A stretch of DNA of 64,000 bases from Vitis vinifera (GCF_030704535.1 NC_081816.1:12082501-12146500), one strand, 5' to 3'. Positions 12,962 to 25,168 are shown, counted from the stretch's first letter. Numbers and translations: made by a program. Notes: generated from the letters alone by a model not told the origin.

Positions 12962-14173
12962 ATGGCTGGAATGACTAAAAGAGGAAGATCTGAGAGAGAT
13001 GAGGAGTTGGATTCGGTAAGAGAAGAACTCCGAGAAGTAAGAAGGGAGTTGAAAGAGACTACCCAGTTGATGAGAGGCTAGGGTTCCAGGAGGTCTAGAG
13101 GTACCCAGGGCCAAAAGGTTTCAGATCACTCGCATAAGAGGAGCCGCTCTAAGAGGCTAGTAATGAGCCAGATGGAGGCGATGAAGAGATTCATGGTGAT
13201 GCAACCTCCATCTTTTAATGGAGAGCCCAATGCAGAAGCAGCTGAGCATTGGTTGAGGAGGATGAAAAGAACTCTGGTGGGGTTGTACATACCTAAGAAA
13301 ATGAGGGTAAGTTTCGTGGCATACATGCTTGTTGACAAAGCTGATTTTTGGTGTGAATCAATGAAAAGAGTGTATGATACTAAGGTTATGACCTGGGAGG
13401 AATTTGAGAGAATCTTCCTAGGCAAGTATTTTGGAGAGGCAGCTAAGCATGCTAAGAGGATGGAGTTTGAGCACCTCATCCAAGGAACCATGTCGGTGCC
13501 AAAGTATGAGTCATGCTTTTGGGAGTTGTCCAGATTCGCCTTGGGGATGATTAGTGAGGAAGGAAAAAATGCTAGGAGGTTCCAGTAGGGGTTGAGGCCT
13601 GCTATTTAGAATAGATTAGTCCCACTGACAATAAGGGACTATTCTGAGTTGGTCAAGAGGGCTTTGTTAGTGGAGCAGGACATTGAGGAAACCAACTAAA
13701 TTCGGGAGCAAAAGGGGGATAGAAAAATGAAACAAAGAATGGGGGAAAGTTCCCAAAGGAGATCCCAGGGCTTGCAGTAGAGGCAGAGGAGTCAACAGTT
13801 TGAGGGGCATTCTTCGTTCTATGTAGGAGGTGAGTAGAGTGCTCAAAGGGTGGCTACTGCTAGAGTATGTTATGGTTGTGGAGCTGTAGACCACTTATGG
13901 AGGGCTTGCCCATTGCGGGGCACACAACAGACTCAACCTTAGTCTCAAGGAGGTTCCCACCAGTAGCCGGTAGTGCTTTTCCAGTCCTCTCTGTTTCAGT
14001 TGCCTTACTATTAGATGTCACATTTACCCCCAGTAGCGTAGGGAGCCAGGACAGCTACCATGAGTAGTCAGACCCATTCTTCTTAGGGGTCGAATGCTAC
14101 AGATGGGAGGAAGCAGGCAGCAAGAAGAGTTTTTGTCTTGACTCCAACAGAGCCAGAGGAAGACGTCCTTTAG
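12962..14173 (+). pseudogene. Tekay-type gag, stop-riddled
   Basis: Starts ATG at 12962 (MAGMTKRGRSERDEEL), coiled-coil-like N-terminus. TAG at 13079-13081 is followed by a Retrotrans_gag region (13163-13588: PPSFNGEPNAEAAEHWLRRM, then WEEFERIFLGKYF) and more stops. A zinc knuckle CYGCGAVDHLWRACP lies near 13870. Of the roughly 12 in-frame stops almost all are TAG where a CAG codon is expected and one is TAA, with the frame otherwise unbroken. That is the mark of cytosine deamination on the coding strand. Confidence 0.88.
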
Positions 14174-17100
14174 GTGGAAGGTATGATTTTGGTATATAGT
14201 ACTTGGGTGCGTGTTTTGTTTGATATTGGTGCAACTCATTCTTTCATTTCTGCATCTTGTGCTAATGCATTGGGGTTAAAAACGGAAAGAGTAGAAAATT
14301 TGTTACTTATCGAGTCCCCTATGGGTACGAATTCTAGAGTTTATAGAATATGCAAGGGGTACGTTATTACCTTGGCGGATATAGCACTTAAGGTGGATTT
14401 GAGGGTTTTGGACATGACTGGGTATGATGTTATCTTAGGAATGGATTGGTTAACGGTGTATAGAGCGTTTATTGATTGTCATTGTCGCAGGATAATATTT
14501 TGTCTGCCAGATGGATTTGAGGTTTGCTTTGTTGGTGAGAAGTGTGTTGGTTTGCTTTTTTCGTAGTCCGATCTTTGCTATTAGTACGTGTTGAGGAATG
14601 GATCAATAAATTTCTTAGCTTGCCTTCGTAGTAAGGAGAAAGCCCAGAAGGACATTACAGAAATTCCAGTAGTGAGAAAGTTCCAAGATGTATTCCTAGA
14701 TGAGTTACTAGGTTTACCACCACATAGAGAGTTTGATTTCTCTATTGAAGTCTACCCAGGAACAGATCCTATTTCAGTATCCCCCTATAGGATGGCTCTT
14801 CTTGAGTTGAAGGAGTTGAAAAACTCAGTTGGAGGAATTGCTAAGGGTTTTATTCGTCTGAGTACATCGCCATGGAGAGCCCTAGTGTTGTTTTTGAAGA
14901 AGAAGGACGATACCTTGAGATTGTGTATTGACTATAGGAAGTTGAATATAATTACTGTGAAGAATAAGTATCCTCTTCCAATGATAAATGACTTGTTTGA
15001 TCAGTTGAAGGGTGCAAAGTATTTTAGCAAGATTGACTTGAGAACTGGGTATCATCAATTGAGGGTTAGGGAAGAAGATGTTCTTAAAACTGTTTTTAGA
15101 ACGAGATATGGGCATTATGAATTCTTAGTCATGCCTTTTGGGTTAATTAATGCCCCCGCTGCTTTCATGGATTTAATGAACATAATATTTTATGCTTACT
15201 TGGATCATTTTGTGATTGTCTTTGTGGATGACATTTTGATTTACTCAAGGAGTTTTGAAGAGCATAAGCAGCATTTGGTGACCACCCTTAGAACTTTAAG
15301 AAGACATCAGTTGTATGGGAAGTTGGACAAAAGTGAGTTTTGGCTTACTAAAGTGAATTTCTTAGGCCATGTGGTTTATGAGGCAGGAATAGTAATGGAC
15401 CATTCCAAGGTGGAAGCTGTGCAGGAATGGCAAAGGCCTACTAATGTATTTGAGGTTAGAAGTTTCTTGGGGTTGGCTGGATATTATAGGAGGTTTGTGG
15501 AAGACTTCTTTAGGATTGCAACACCAATGACTCAATTGACTAGAAAATGAGTGAAGTTTGAATGGAAGGAGGAGTGTGAGAATGCTTTCCAGGAGTTGAA
15601 GCGGAAATTGACCACTGCCCGAGTGTTGACTACTCCTATTAGTGGAGAGTTGTTTACGGTTATTGTGATGCTTCTACAGTGGGGCTAGGGTGTATGCTAA
15701 TGCAGCAAGGCAAGGTGGTAGCTTATGCCTCAAGACAATTAAAGCAACATGAGCGGAATTATACAGCACATGATTTGAAGCTTGTAGTAGTGGTGTTTGC
15801 CTTTAAGACTTGGAGACACTATTTTTATGGAGAGAAGTTTGAGGTGTACTCTGATCACAAGAGTTTGAAATACATTTTCACTCAAAAGGATTTGAACTCT
15901 AGGCAGAGGAGATGGATGGAGACATTGGAAGATTATGATTTTGCTCTTCATTACCATCCTGGAAAGGCGAATGTTGTAGCAGATGCCTTGAGTAGGAAGA
16001 GCTTTGGCTAATTGTCTAGCTTAGGGTTGAGAGAGTTTGAGATCCATGCAGTTATTGAGGATTTTGAGCTATGTCTTGGTTGGAAAGGGCAAGGTCCATG
16101 CTTGTACAGTATATCGGCTAGACCAATGTATATCCAAAGAATACTGGAGGCCCAAGTTCGTGATGAGTTTTTAGAAAAGATTAAGGCCCAGTTGGTAGCT
16201 AGTGAAGTAGATGAAAATTGGTCTATGCATGAAGATAGAAGTGTGAGTTTTAAAGGAAGATTATGTGTGCCAAGAGATGTGGAGTTGAGGAATGAATTTC
16301 TAGCAGATGCTCATAAGGCAAAGTATACCATCCACCTTGGGAATACCAAGATGTATCAAGACTTAAAGAGACAGTTCTGGCGGAGTGGGATGAAAAGAGA
16401 TATTGCTCAGTTTGTAGCCAACTGTCAGATTTGTCAGCAAGTGAAGGTTGAACACTAGAGGCCTGTAGGGCTGTTGCAACCTTTACCTATACCTGAGTGG
16501 ATGTGGGATCATATCACTATGGACTTTGTGATAAGGTTGCCAAGAACTAAAAACAAAAAAAATGGAGTTTGGGTGATTGTGGGCCATCTTACTAAGTCAG
16601 CTCATTTTCTAACCATGAAGACTACTGATTCCATGAACTCTTTGGCTAAGTTGTATATACAAGAGATTGTAAGATTGCATAGGATACCTTTGTCTATAAT
16701 GTTTAATAGGGACCCTAAGTTTACTTCTTAGTTTTGACAGAGTTTACAAAGGGTTTTGGGCATCCATTGAACTTTAGCACTGCTTTTCACCCTCAAACAG
16801 ATGGTCAATCAAAAAGAGTGATTCAAATCTTAGAAGACATGTTAAAGGCTTGTGTTTTGGACTTTGGAGGAAATTGGGCAAATTACTTACCTTTGGAAAA
16901 GTTTGCTTATAATAACAGTTACCAATCTAGTATTGGCATGGCACCTCATGAAGCACTCTATGGAAGACCTTGTAGATCACCCTTGTGTTGGATAGAGTTG
17001 GGTGAGAGTCGTTTGTTGGGACCTGAGATTGTCCAAGAGACTACAGAAAAGATACAACTCATCAAGGAAAAGCTTAAGATAGCCCAAGATAGGTAGAAAG

Positions 17101-17560
17101 GCTATGCAGACTAAATGAGAAGGCCCTTAGAGTTTGAGGAAGAGGATTGAGTGTTTGTAAAAGTGTCCCCTCGAAGGGGCATATTTCGATTTAGGAAAAA
17201 GAGGAAGTTAGCTCCTAGATTTGTGGGACCATTTTAGATTGATAAGAGAGTTGGCCCAGTGGCATACAAGCTAATCTTGCCTCAACAGTTGTCCCTTGTG
17301 CATGATGTCTTCCATGTGTAGATGCTAAGGAAGTGTACTCCAGATCCAACTTAGGTAGTGGACTTGCAAGATGTTCAGATTAGTGAAGATACTTCTTATG
17401 TGGAGGAACCTTTACAAATTCTAGAGGTTGGAGAACATAGGTTCAGAAACAAGGTAATTCTCGCAGTCAAGGTGTGGTGGCAACACCATGGGACAGAAGA
17501 AGCCACTTGGGAACTTGAGGAAGAAATGAGATAGCACTATCTGCAACTCTTCTTTATTTT
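14174..17560 (+). pseudogene. Tekay-type pol, stops and two frameshifts
   Basis: Protease FDIGATHSF (active-site DTG changed to DIG) near 14220. RT 14588-15550 with [20 protein letters not shown] and FVDD. RNase H follows a single-T deletion near 15660 and continues to about 16010 ([14 protein letters not shown]). Integrase zinc region CQICQQ at about 16420 and catalytic-core start TMDF at about 16520. A second single-base deletion near 16737 precedes AFHPQTDGQS. The C-terminal part (17097-17560), after further TAG codons, ends in a chromodomain-like EEATWE motif. It cannot make a functional protein. Confidence 0.92.
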
Positions 17561-17601
17561 TTAAGATAAGGTTGTTTAAGTTTTGAGACGAAATTTCTTT
17601 T

Positions 17602-17613
17602 AGGAGGGTAGGA
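17602..17613 (+). other. Polypurine tract, Tekay-type element
   Basis: Purine-rich AGGAGGGTAGGA directly abuts the 3' LTR start at 17614. Confidence 0.85.
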
Positions 17614-20122
17614 TGTAATGACCGGGTTTTTTTTTTTTTTTGCCACGTTGGAAATTCTAGTTTGAAAAGTCTTCTTTTGAGTGATGGTTGAAAAGTAAAA
17701 AAGAAAAGTGTTTAGGAAACACGTGTTAATTTTGGATTGGCGAAATTCGAATTATTTTGTTGGTCAACTAAGTGAGTTGAAAATTTTATGTCACATCAGC
17801 CTTATGGTGGAAAATTTCTTAGGATTTTAGAAATTGAAAATTTTCAGAAACGAAAAATGAAAATGAAAATGAAAAGTGAATTAATTAAAATTAATTAGAA
17901 TTAATTAAGTAAAAATTAAATTAAACTGCTTATTAATAAAATTAAGAAAAAATAAATTTTGGGTTGGTGCTTAATAAATTAATTTGTGTGTTGTAAAAAT
18001 AATGAAAAATGAAATGAATTGGAAATGAAACAAAACAAATGGAAATAAAAGAAAAAGAAAATTAATTCAAATGGGCTTTTGGGAGTTGGGCCGTAACTGT
18101 GGATGGGTTAAAGGCCAAGAAAAGGGGCTTATGGTGGCTGGTGGCTAAATTAAAGAAAAATTAAAAAAAATTAAAAAGAAAAAGAAAAAAGGAAAGGCGT
18201 TAAAAAGTGGCAGAAGGGGGAGAGAGCCTCGGCGACGGTGGGAGAAGTCATCCCACCGGAACTTTGGCCGGCCATTTGGACGGCCGAACGACGTCCGTTT
18301 CACCTAAAAATTTAAGGCGATGTTCTACTCAACGAGATGAACGATTCTACGGTGGTTGATCGTGATTTTAACGATCGGATTCTTAGATCTATGGTAGGGA
18401 AACCTAACCCTAAAACTTTAATTAAAAAAAAGGAAAGGCGTTAAAAAGTGGTAGAAGGGGGAGAGAGCCTCGGCGACGGTGGGAGAAGTCATCCCACCGG
18501 AACTTTGGCCGGCCATTTGGACGGCCGAACGACGTCCGTTTCACCTAAAAATTTAAGGCGATGTTCTACTCAACGAGATGAACGATTCTACGGTGGTTGA
18601 TCGTGATTTTAACGATCGGATTCTTAGATCTATGGTAGGGAAACCTAACCCTAAAACTTTAATTAAATGTGTTTTTCCTTCGAAAAAAATTATAAATCTT
18701 GTCATTATGAGTTAAGTGGGTAATATTAGTATTGTGGCAATTTTTTTGGATGATTTGGAATTTTTTAAATTTCGGGAATTTCTTTTTGGTTGATGAGTAA
18801 TTGTTTTGGGTTGTTAAAAATTATTGGACTTGTTGGAAAATTCTGAAATTGTGGTAAAATTCCAAATTTATTAATATGTGAATTTTTGAGAATTTGTTGG
18901 AATATTTTCAAAAAATTTATTGTGGAAAATTTATTATTTTCAAATATTGAAAAATTATTAGAATTGTTGAAAATTTCCGAAATTGTGATATAATTTCAAA
19001 TTTATTAATATGTGAATTTTTAAGAATTTGTTGGAATATTTAAAAAAAAAATTTTTTTTGAAAAATTTATTATTTTCGGATATTGGAAATTATTAGAATT
19101 GTTGGAAAATTCTAAAATTGTGGTATAATTTCAAATTTATTGACATGTGAATTTTTGAGAATTTGTTGGAATTGTTGGGAGATTTTGGGATTTGTGGCAT
19201 GATTGTAATTCCAATGATATTGATGATATATAAATGAGAGTAATTAACCTCATGACATTCATTTGCATCATGGTTGTGTGAAGAAATGATAAAAATTGTG
19301 AAAAGTGTATGAAATGGAAAAAAAAAAAGAAAAAAAAAATAGTGATGAAAAGTAAAAGCCCATGTGAGGCGAATTAAGAAGGGAGAGAGATCCCTAGGGT
19401 GAAAGACCCAAAAGTTTACCCCGGGAAGACTTTGAATGGAGAGTGTATTTGGATGCAGACGCGTATCCTTTAATGAAAGCCTGAGAATAACAGTGCATTG
19501 TATGATTGTGTGTCACACGTTCATATGCATTTCATTTAATTGTTTAATATTGTGGAATTGTGTATAATTATAGAGATTAATGTATGTGGCTTGATCAATG
19601 TTGTTGAAATGCTCATTTTATGTTTTTTGAAACTTAGTAATCCTCATTATCCCTTGGGTGTTAGGCACCCTACTGAGTAATGTGGAATGTTCACCCCTTC
19701 CTTTTTACATCTTTTTAGATGTAGATATCACTCCTGAGGATCCACATGTGGGGTAGGGAGGACTTCAAGATGCTCCCGGAGCTGCTTAGTGGAGCGTATT
19801 GTATTTATTGTGTTTGTGGTATTGGGACTTGTTTTAGTAAATTGTGAACCATGTATTTGTAATGAGACCCTAATTTGATTAAGTTGTTTAATTATGAACT
19901 TTTATTTTTGAATTGTAATGATAATTAATATATTTTGTTGCTTTTGAGTAGTGTTTAGGATATTGTTAGTTGGTGAAAATTTTAGTGTGATGTATGTGTA
20001 GAAAAAAAATTCAGAGTGTTTTGGTTGACTACCAGCGTGGAATAGGGGGAATCCTTAGGGTCAAACCTTTGACATGGGGTCACGGGCCAAATTTTGGGTC
20101 ACTTGGAATTTGAGTCGTGACA
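17614..20122 (+). repeat. 3' LTR, Tekay-type element
   Basis: 2509 bp, TGTAATGACCGGG to GTCGTGACA. It is longer than the 5' LTR mainly because of the 241-bp tandem duplication at about 18184-18665. Confidence 0.93.
18184..18665 (+). repeat. 241-bp tandem duplication inside the 3' LTR
   Basis: The block starting ggaaaggcgtta at 18191 repeats from 18432 (period 241). I find one difference between copies (gtggcag / gtggtag). The 5' LTR has a single copy (around 10976-11205). It arose after or during the last transposition of this element. Confidence 0.92.
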
Positions 20123-20426
20123 AGTTAGGAAGGAATGGGACTGGGTTTTGAGGAGAGGTGATTCTGAGCATGGGAGGAGAGATACCCACCGTGACTTTGG
20201 TGAGGGGCAGCGACTAGTGGTGTTGGGAGGAGGCTCATTCACTTTCACCGTCTCGCCCAAATTGCAAATTTGCAATACTAGAGGGGAGGAGATAGAGAAG
20301 AATCAGATCTGACCCGATCAAACTTGAATTTCTTCTCTCATAGACCATACCATCTTTTGTGACGCAAAGAGCGATAAAGTTGAAGTCTTTCTTTTGTATT
20401 GTGAGGGCAAGAGAACGGTGTCGTAC
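20123..20426 (+). other. Element A sequence before the ATG7 fragment
   Basis: Continues element A after the Tekay-type insertion. GA-rich and without a motif I recognise. The last ~30 bases may be a shifted remnant of the ATG7 first codons. Confidence 0.4.
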
Positions 20427-21347
20427 TTCAATTTGCGCCCTTTCGAAGTGTTGTTGATGAGGCCTTCTGGCATAGATTATCGTCATTGAAACTCAACAAA
20501 CTGGGCATTGATGATTCCCCAATTTCAATCACCGGTTTCTATGCGCCATGCTCGCGTTCTCAAGTATCAAATCATTTAACTCTTCTTGTTGAATCATTGC
20601 CTCCTAAACCAAGTGAGCAATCATCAACTCCGCCAATAAGTCGTGGGAACAAGAATAGATGCTCTGTTCTACGCATCCTTTATAACACAAATACATTGGA
20701 GAGCTTCTATGCCCTTGATAAACAAAGTTTTCTAAAAGCTAAAGCAGAGAAGACTTGGAATGACGTTCATTCTGGAAAAGCAGAGAAGGACAGTTCTGTA
20801 CTCTCAAGGTTCCTTCTTATCTCATTTGCGGATCTAAAAAATGGAGCTTCCATTATTGGTTTGCTTTCCCTACTTTGGTGCTTGACCCTCCAGCAACCTT
20901 GGTTGATTTGAAGCCAGCTTCGCAATGGTTCAGCCTAGAAGAGGCAGGGGTAGAGTCAGTGTCAACAGCCTGTAATGAGTGGAGTAACTCAAAGCTCCAC
21001 AGCTGATGTGCCATTCTTTCTAGTCAGTATAGCTTCAAACTCACGTGCTACCATTAGGCATCTAAAAGACTAGGAAGCCTGTCAAGAGGATGGCCATAGG
21101 TTGCTGTTTGGTTTTTATGACCCATGTCATCTTCCAAAAAATCCCGGTTGGCCTCTGCGCAATTTCCTTGTAGTTATTTATTCAAGATGGAATATAAAAA
21201 AGGTTCAGTTTTATGTTATCGAGAGAACCGTGGATTCGCGGATCTGGGGTTATCCCTTGTTGGCGAAGCACAGATTTCGACTTTCCAGAATGGAGGGATG
21301 AGTTGCATGTTCCTAATGCAGTGGGATGAGAGCTTAGCAAAGGGAAG
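20427..21347 (+). pseudogene. ATG7 fragment, intronless, carried by element A
   Basis: N-terminal domain of ATG7, the E1-like enzyme that activates ATG8 and ATG12 in autophagy. Motifs seen in order: [54 protein letters not shown], then after a frameshift [11 protein letters not shown] and VDLKPAS, then [42 protein letters not shown] and ELSKGK. There are several frameshifts and nonsense codons (for example TGG to TGA near 21327). No intron is visible over about 300 codons, and the catalytic E1 domain is absent. Intronless state and the abrupt switch to another gene suggest capture of a spliced transcript. Confidence 0.88.
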
Positions 21348-21446
21348 ATTGGTGATGGTAGTATCCCCAAGGAAAGCGATAAATCTGTTCAGGAATTTCT
21401 CTTGGCTTCACTTCGTGCACTAGACAAGCTGCCTGTGAATCTCCAC
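21348..21446 (+). pseudogene. TFIIS N-terminal-domain fragment (SUO/BAH-type gene)
   Basis: Fused directly to the ATG7 fragment at a GGGAAG junction. It reads DKSVQEFLLASLRALDKLPV, which matches the start of the TFIIS LW domain in plant BAH/TFIIS proteins such as SUO (miRNA-pathway factor). About 33 codons only, ending abruptly at 21446. Identification is from memory of the family; the short length limits certainty. Confidence 0.65.
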
Positions 21447-23995
21447 TCACCTACATATTGGGCTGGGATAACCCATGCAATAATTTTCATTCATATATAG
21501 AAGAGCACCACGTACCCACATGGAAGGATAATGTTGCCAGTCTATAATCTCCATGGGTTGCAGCTAGATTCTGCAAACATAGTAGCCACACATTCTAAAA
21601 GCAATAAGCACCATTTAATCTCCACCACCCATTTTCAAGAATGACAGGCACCATGGGATTTCTTTTTCTCCATCATGTATGGAATGGCTGGCAACTTGGA
21701 GAGCATAAAAGGCACACACAGCCTGCTTGTGGGGGAGACGCATCGATGGGTTTTTTTAAATCTTCATGCACAATAGGCATAAAAAACCATGGCTGCCACT
21801 TTCTGAAAACAATCACCATGCAGCCGCACGATTTTAGGAATTAAAAGAACACGTAGCCAACATGGAGATAAATACATGGAGAGCACACGCACAGGCCATG
21901 GGCATGGAGGACACCATGCACAATTTTTTTTTTCTCAAAAAGGAATGGTTGCACCATTTGATCCTAAAACCTCACGCATCCATGAAAAGAAAAAGCACAC
22001 GCACCATTGAAAATATTGGAATATCATGACCGCTAGTGGAGATTTTGGAACACAGATTTTGGAGGGCAGCGGGAGACTCCATTCGGTCGCCAATATAGAA
22101 GCACATTGCCGCCATTCATCCTTTAGCCTTGCAGACGCTCCATCCGCACCATCCATTGAGAAGCCTTATAGTCGCATCACACAAAAGAATCTTAAAAAAG
22201 GTAAGTTAAAATTCTTTAGTTTAGTTTTTGATTCTTTGTTTTAGTTTGAAAAAGTCAGAATTTTATTAGTTTAATTAATCATGTTAGATAAATTTCATGT
22301 TTTTAATTTGGATTTAGTTTAGTTATAATTTATTCTTTAGTTTGGAATAGTTGATGATTTTAATTTATTAGTTTAATTAATCATGTTAGAAAAAGTTAAT
22401 ATTTTTAATTTCGATTTAGTTTAGTTATAATTTATTCTATAGTTTGGATGTGTTTTTTTATTTTAATTCAATTATTTAATTAAACCTCTTAGGTAAATAT
22501 CTTGTTTTTAATTCCAATTCAGTTTAGTTTTAATTTACTTGTTTACTTATTTATTTTAGTTTAGATGTGTTTGAAATTTTAATCCTTGATTGGTTTTTAT
22601 CTTAGTTCATGCACTTCTTGAATTCTAGATGTTAGTCTTGGTTAATATTTTTGTTAGTTTGTTTGATTTGAAAGTTATTAGTTTGTTGCCTTAGTGATTG
22701 TTGGTCAAATCCCTTTTTTGAAGGCCATTGGAAACCCATGAAGGTTAGCCCTACTCTCACCAATTTAGTCAGCTTGGTTGTATTAAATTTTTTTTTTGTC
22801 ATTTTATTTTCTTTTGGATTGCCTATGTTTGATCCTTGAGTATTGTTGTTTGTAAATGATTTCTTTCCTTTTAAGAAGAAACATTTTCTCAAAATGTTCC
22901 TCATTAAAATGCATTTCAAAAGTTCATTTAGAGTCCTTATAATCAAAATCTCATTTTCTTAAATAACATGCAACCATGTTTTGACCGGTTTGCATTTTTC
23001 TCAGTTTTCAATAAAAAAACTATGGTTTTGAGTAAGACATGAACTCAAGCTTGTGGTCTCAAACAAATAGGATAATTCTAGGCTAGATTCGTGTATATCA
23101 ATTGGGGAATTGGTGGAGCCTTTACATAAAAGAATCTCTTCAAAACTCATATTTGTTATCACCTTTGCTACTTGTTGTAATCATATTTATCTATTTTTTA
23201 GGAATTATATACAAGATGTATGTGATAATTGATGATTTCGTATACTTTGATCATTTTTGCTATGCTAATTAGATAACAAGTATGCTAGGATTTCATTATT
23301 TTATTATTTATTATTAAACCCTTTATGTCTAATGGAAGCACGTTACAAGTTACCTATGTTATTCAAGTACGCTTCTTACCTTTGTATCTTAATTCCATAA
23401 ATTATGTATTGTTGTATACATGATTGTTATGTATTGCTTCGTATGCGATTGTCAACCTATTCAACATATCTTTTTTATTGTTTGTTTAGCTTGCCATGTT
23501 TGATTAAGAGACTAGAGTAAAATACATGTGTATTTTATTTTCCAAACTAACCATTGATTTCTTATGATAACGCTTAAGAAGCAGTTCAGATACACACTTT
23601 AAATCTTCTTTATGATTTATGATTGGTTTTCTTGTTTGACATACTATTTGTTGAAATCACCTAACCTACCTAGGTATCTATAATCAACCAATTAATTACC
23701 TCATTCCCCTCAACTCAGTCAGTAGAGACCTTTGTAGGGCTTAGAGGAGTGCTACCTTTTAGAGGTACCTTCCTAATAGATAATCTGATCCCCGAACCTA
23801 GACTCGAGTTTTTCAAAGACACGCTTTTCCAAAAACTATGGAGTCACTTCTTTAGGGTTTTCTTTCTTGTTTTATTTTCCCTTTTAAAATAAAATAAAAT
23901 AAGCGGCGACTCCGACTTTTCCAAAACTAATTTTTCACCATATAAAAATGAGTTTCGCCATTGAATGGGACGCACGTGAAAAATGCATGTCCACA
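21447..23995 (+). repeat. Element A, right part, non-coding
   Basis: No protein homology. It contains repeated 'tttagtttagttataatttattc' modules (22200-22560) and a characteristic terminal block: tctagactcgag-like segment near 23805, gcggcgactccgac at 23903, cgccattgaatgggacgcac at 23956, and the end TGTCCACA. The terminal block looks like the 3' end of a long plant LTR. Confidence 0.5.
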
Positions 23996-24000
23996 ATAAT

Positions 24001-24471
24001 ATATTGGTTTTTCTTTACTTCTTAATACTTAATAGAAATAAGATACTAAAAAAACAAACTTAATACTTAACACTAATAAGAAATATTTAATTTTAAGAGA
24101 ATTAAGTCAAAAAAACAAAACACCACTTAGGGCATGTCAGTTCAGCAAAGAACAAAATTTGTAAGTCAGGAAGACCACATCATTATCTAAGTATCGTCTT
24201 CTTGGATCAATCTGATAGATGTTCACTGCAACATTCCTCATGCAACCTTCTCCCTGCACCATCACACCATGAAACTAATTTTAGTGCTGCTTCATCAATC
24301 CATGACAGGAGAATGCTCAAAGCCCCATCTTTTCTTCTGGGGTCTGCCACTACAAAAATAGATAAATAACTAGTCATTCCTGCCAGCCATTAAACCGTTC
24401 AGCTTCAAACATATTTAAACTTCAAAATGTAACATTTTTTTTGTTTACTCTGTTACAAGTTTCACATACCT
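24001..24471 (-). other. 3' flank and probable 3' UTR of ICMT
   Basis: AT-rich, non-coding. A donor-like AGGTATG directly follows the ICMT stop and an acceptor-like TTTTTGTAG lies at about 24349-24357 (minus strand), so a short 3'-UTR intron is possible. Confidence 0.35.
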
Positions 24472-25065
24472 TCACTTCACAAACGGCAATCCAGAAGGCA
24501 CCAGTTGTGCATATTCCTCATACTCCGACCCAAAAAACTGCCTCAGGAAAGACTCCTCATATAGTATTCGTTCATAAAAGAAGTGCCAGACGATAATTGC
24601 AAATGCAATTGTGCAGATGGGATTACAGAGCATTATCTGAGTGCCAACATACCATATGAAAAAACCAGAATATCCCGGGTGACGCATATATCCATAGATT
24701 CCATGAGTTACCAATTTGTGATCCTCTTCATAACGAACCCTGATAACAAGAGTGAAGGCCCGCCCAGCTGTTAAAATTGCTGTTTTCCTTATGATTTCCC
24801 CAATTACAACCATTGCAAGGCCTGAGTTGCTTATCCACCAAATTTCCTTCAACCCAGGAAATAAAACAATTTCAACTAAGTACTCCAGCAGTGAACAAAC
24901 CATTTCCAGCAAATAAACTTTACTGATCAAAATAGACTTGCGAGTTACATTAGACCTTCCATGAATGGTGACTGCAATGACATATTCAGAACTGTGAAAG
25001 AAAAGTACTGCGAAGAACATTTCAGATAACTGTCTGCAAGCTGTGTAGCTGAAGTTTTCTGTCAT
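24472..25065 (-). CDS. ICMT: Protein-S-isoprenylcysteine O-methyltransferase (ICMT), intact
   Basis: Methylates the C-terminal prenylcysteine of CaaX proteins (for example ROP GTPases) at the ER membrane, using S-adenosylmethionine. Single open exon of 197 codons, the length I recall for Arabidopsis ICMTB. The true ATG is at 25065 (MTENFSYTACRQL); three further upstream codons start with TTG. Membrane-spanning segments lie at about residues 10-30, 45-70, 75-90 and 145-165. The ICMT core is seen as LVTHGIYGYMRHPGYSGFFI, then WHFFYERILYEESFL and FFGSEYEEYAQLVPSGLPF, with the conserved HG...RHP-Y and E-E-L...F-Y--Y residues. No disruption was found. It is the only clearly functional host gene in the window, flanked by elements on both sides. 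Confidence 0.95.
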   Translation of the reverse strand: MTENFSYTACRQLSEMFFAVLFFHSSEYVIAVTIHGRSNVTRKSILISKVYLLEMVCSLLEYLVEIVLFPGLKEIWWISNSGLAMVVIGEIIRKTAILTAGRAFTLVIRVRYEEDHKLVTHGIYGYMRHPGYSGFFIWYVGTQIMLCNPICTIAFAIIVWHFFYERILYEESFLRQFFGSEYEEYAQLVPSGLPFVK

Positions 25066-25168
25066 TTTTGTCAATTAAGCAAATCAATTTCTCTGTGATG
25101 GATTATAATGAGATATGGAGTATCAAGCTATCTCACTGAGGGACTAGGATGAAGAAACTTTCTGGGGT

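Larger units (their letters stand above)
10438..20122 (+). mobile_element. Ty3/gypsy element, Tekay/Del-like chromovirus, degenerate
   Basis: Complete but decayed 9.7-kb element: LTRs of 2238 and 2509 bp, primer site, gag, PR, RT, RNase H, integrase, a chromodomain-like end and a polypurine tract. Very long LTRs, the gag zinc knuckle CYGCGAVDH and the pol C-terminal motif EEATWELEEEM resemble the Tekay/Del group. The coding region has more than 15 nonsense codons, mostly TAG, and two single-base deletions. It is inserted into element A. Confidence 0.93.
9465..23995 (+). mobile_element. Element A: long LTR-like unit carrying ATG7/TFIIS fragments
   Basis: Starts TATAGACCC (a TGTAGACCC start with one G to A change; compare element B at 28855) and ends ATGCATGTCCACA at 23995. 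It is flanked by ATAAC (9460-9464) and ATAAT (23996-24000), a 5-bp duplication with one mismatch. With the Tekay-type insertion 10438-20122 removed it is about 4.84 kb. It has no gag or pol. The head (9465-9930) shares a run of landmarks with 28855-29250: the 'ccctc...attttgtcc' start, a 'ggagactttggttgagg' block, repeated 'tcacttaggc' motifs and 'ggcccattagacatt'. It is most simply a solo LTR of a long-LTR gypsy family, or a complete non-autonomous element. Orientation is by the TG/CA ends only. Confidence 0.6.

Noticed and set aside
20123..24000. Helitron as carrier of the ATG7/TFIIS pieces
   Set aside because: The TG/CA-like ends and the 5-bp duplication fit an LTR unit; no CTRR end with hairpin at an A|T site was found. 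A Helitron inside the unit cannot be fully excluded.
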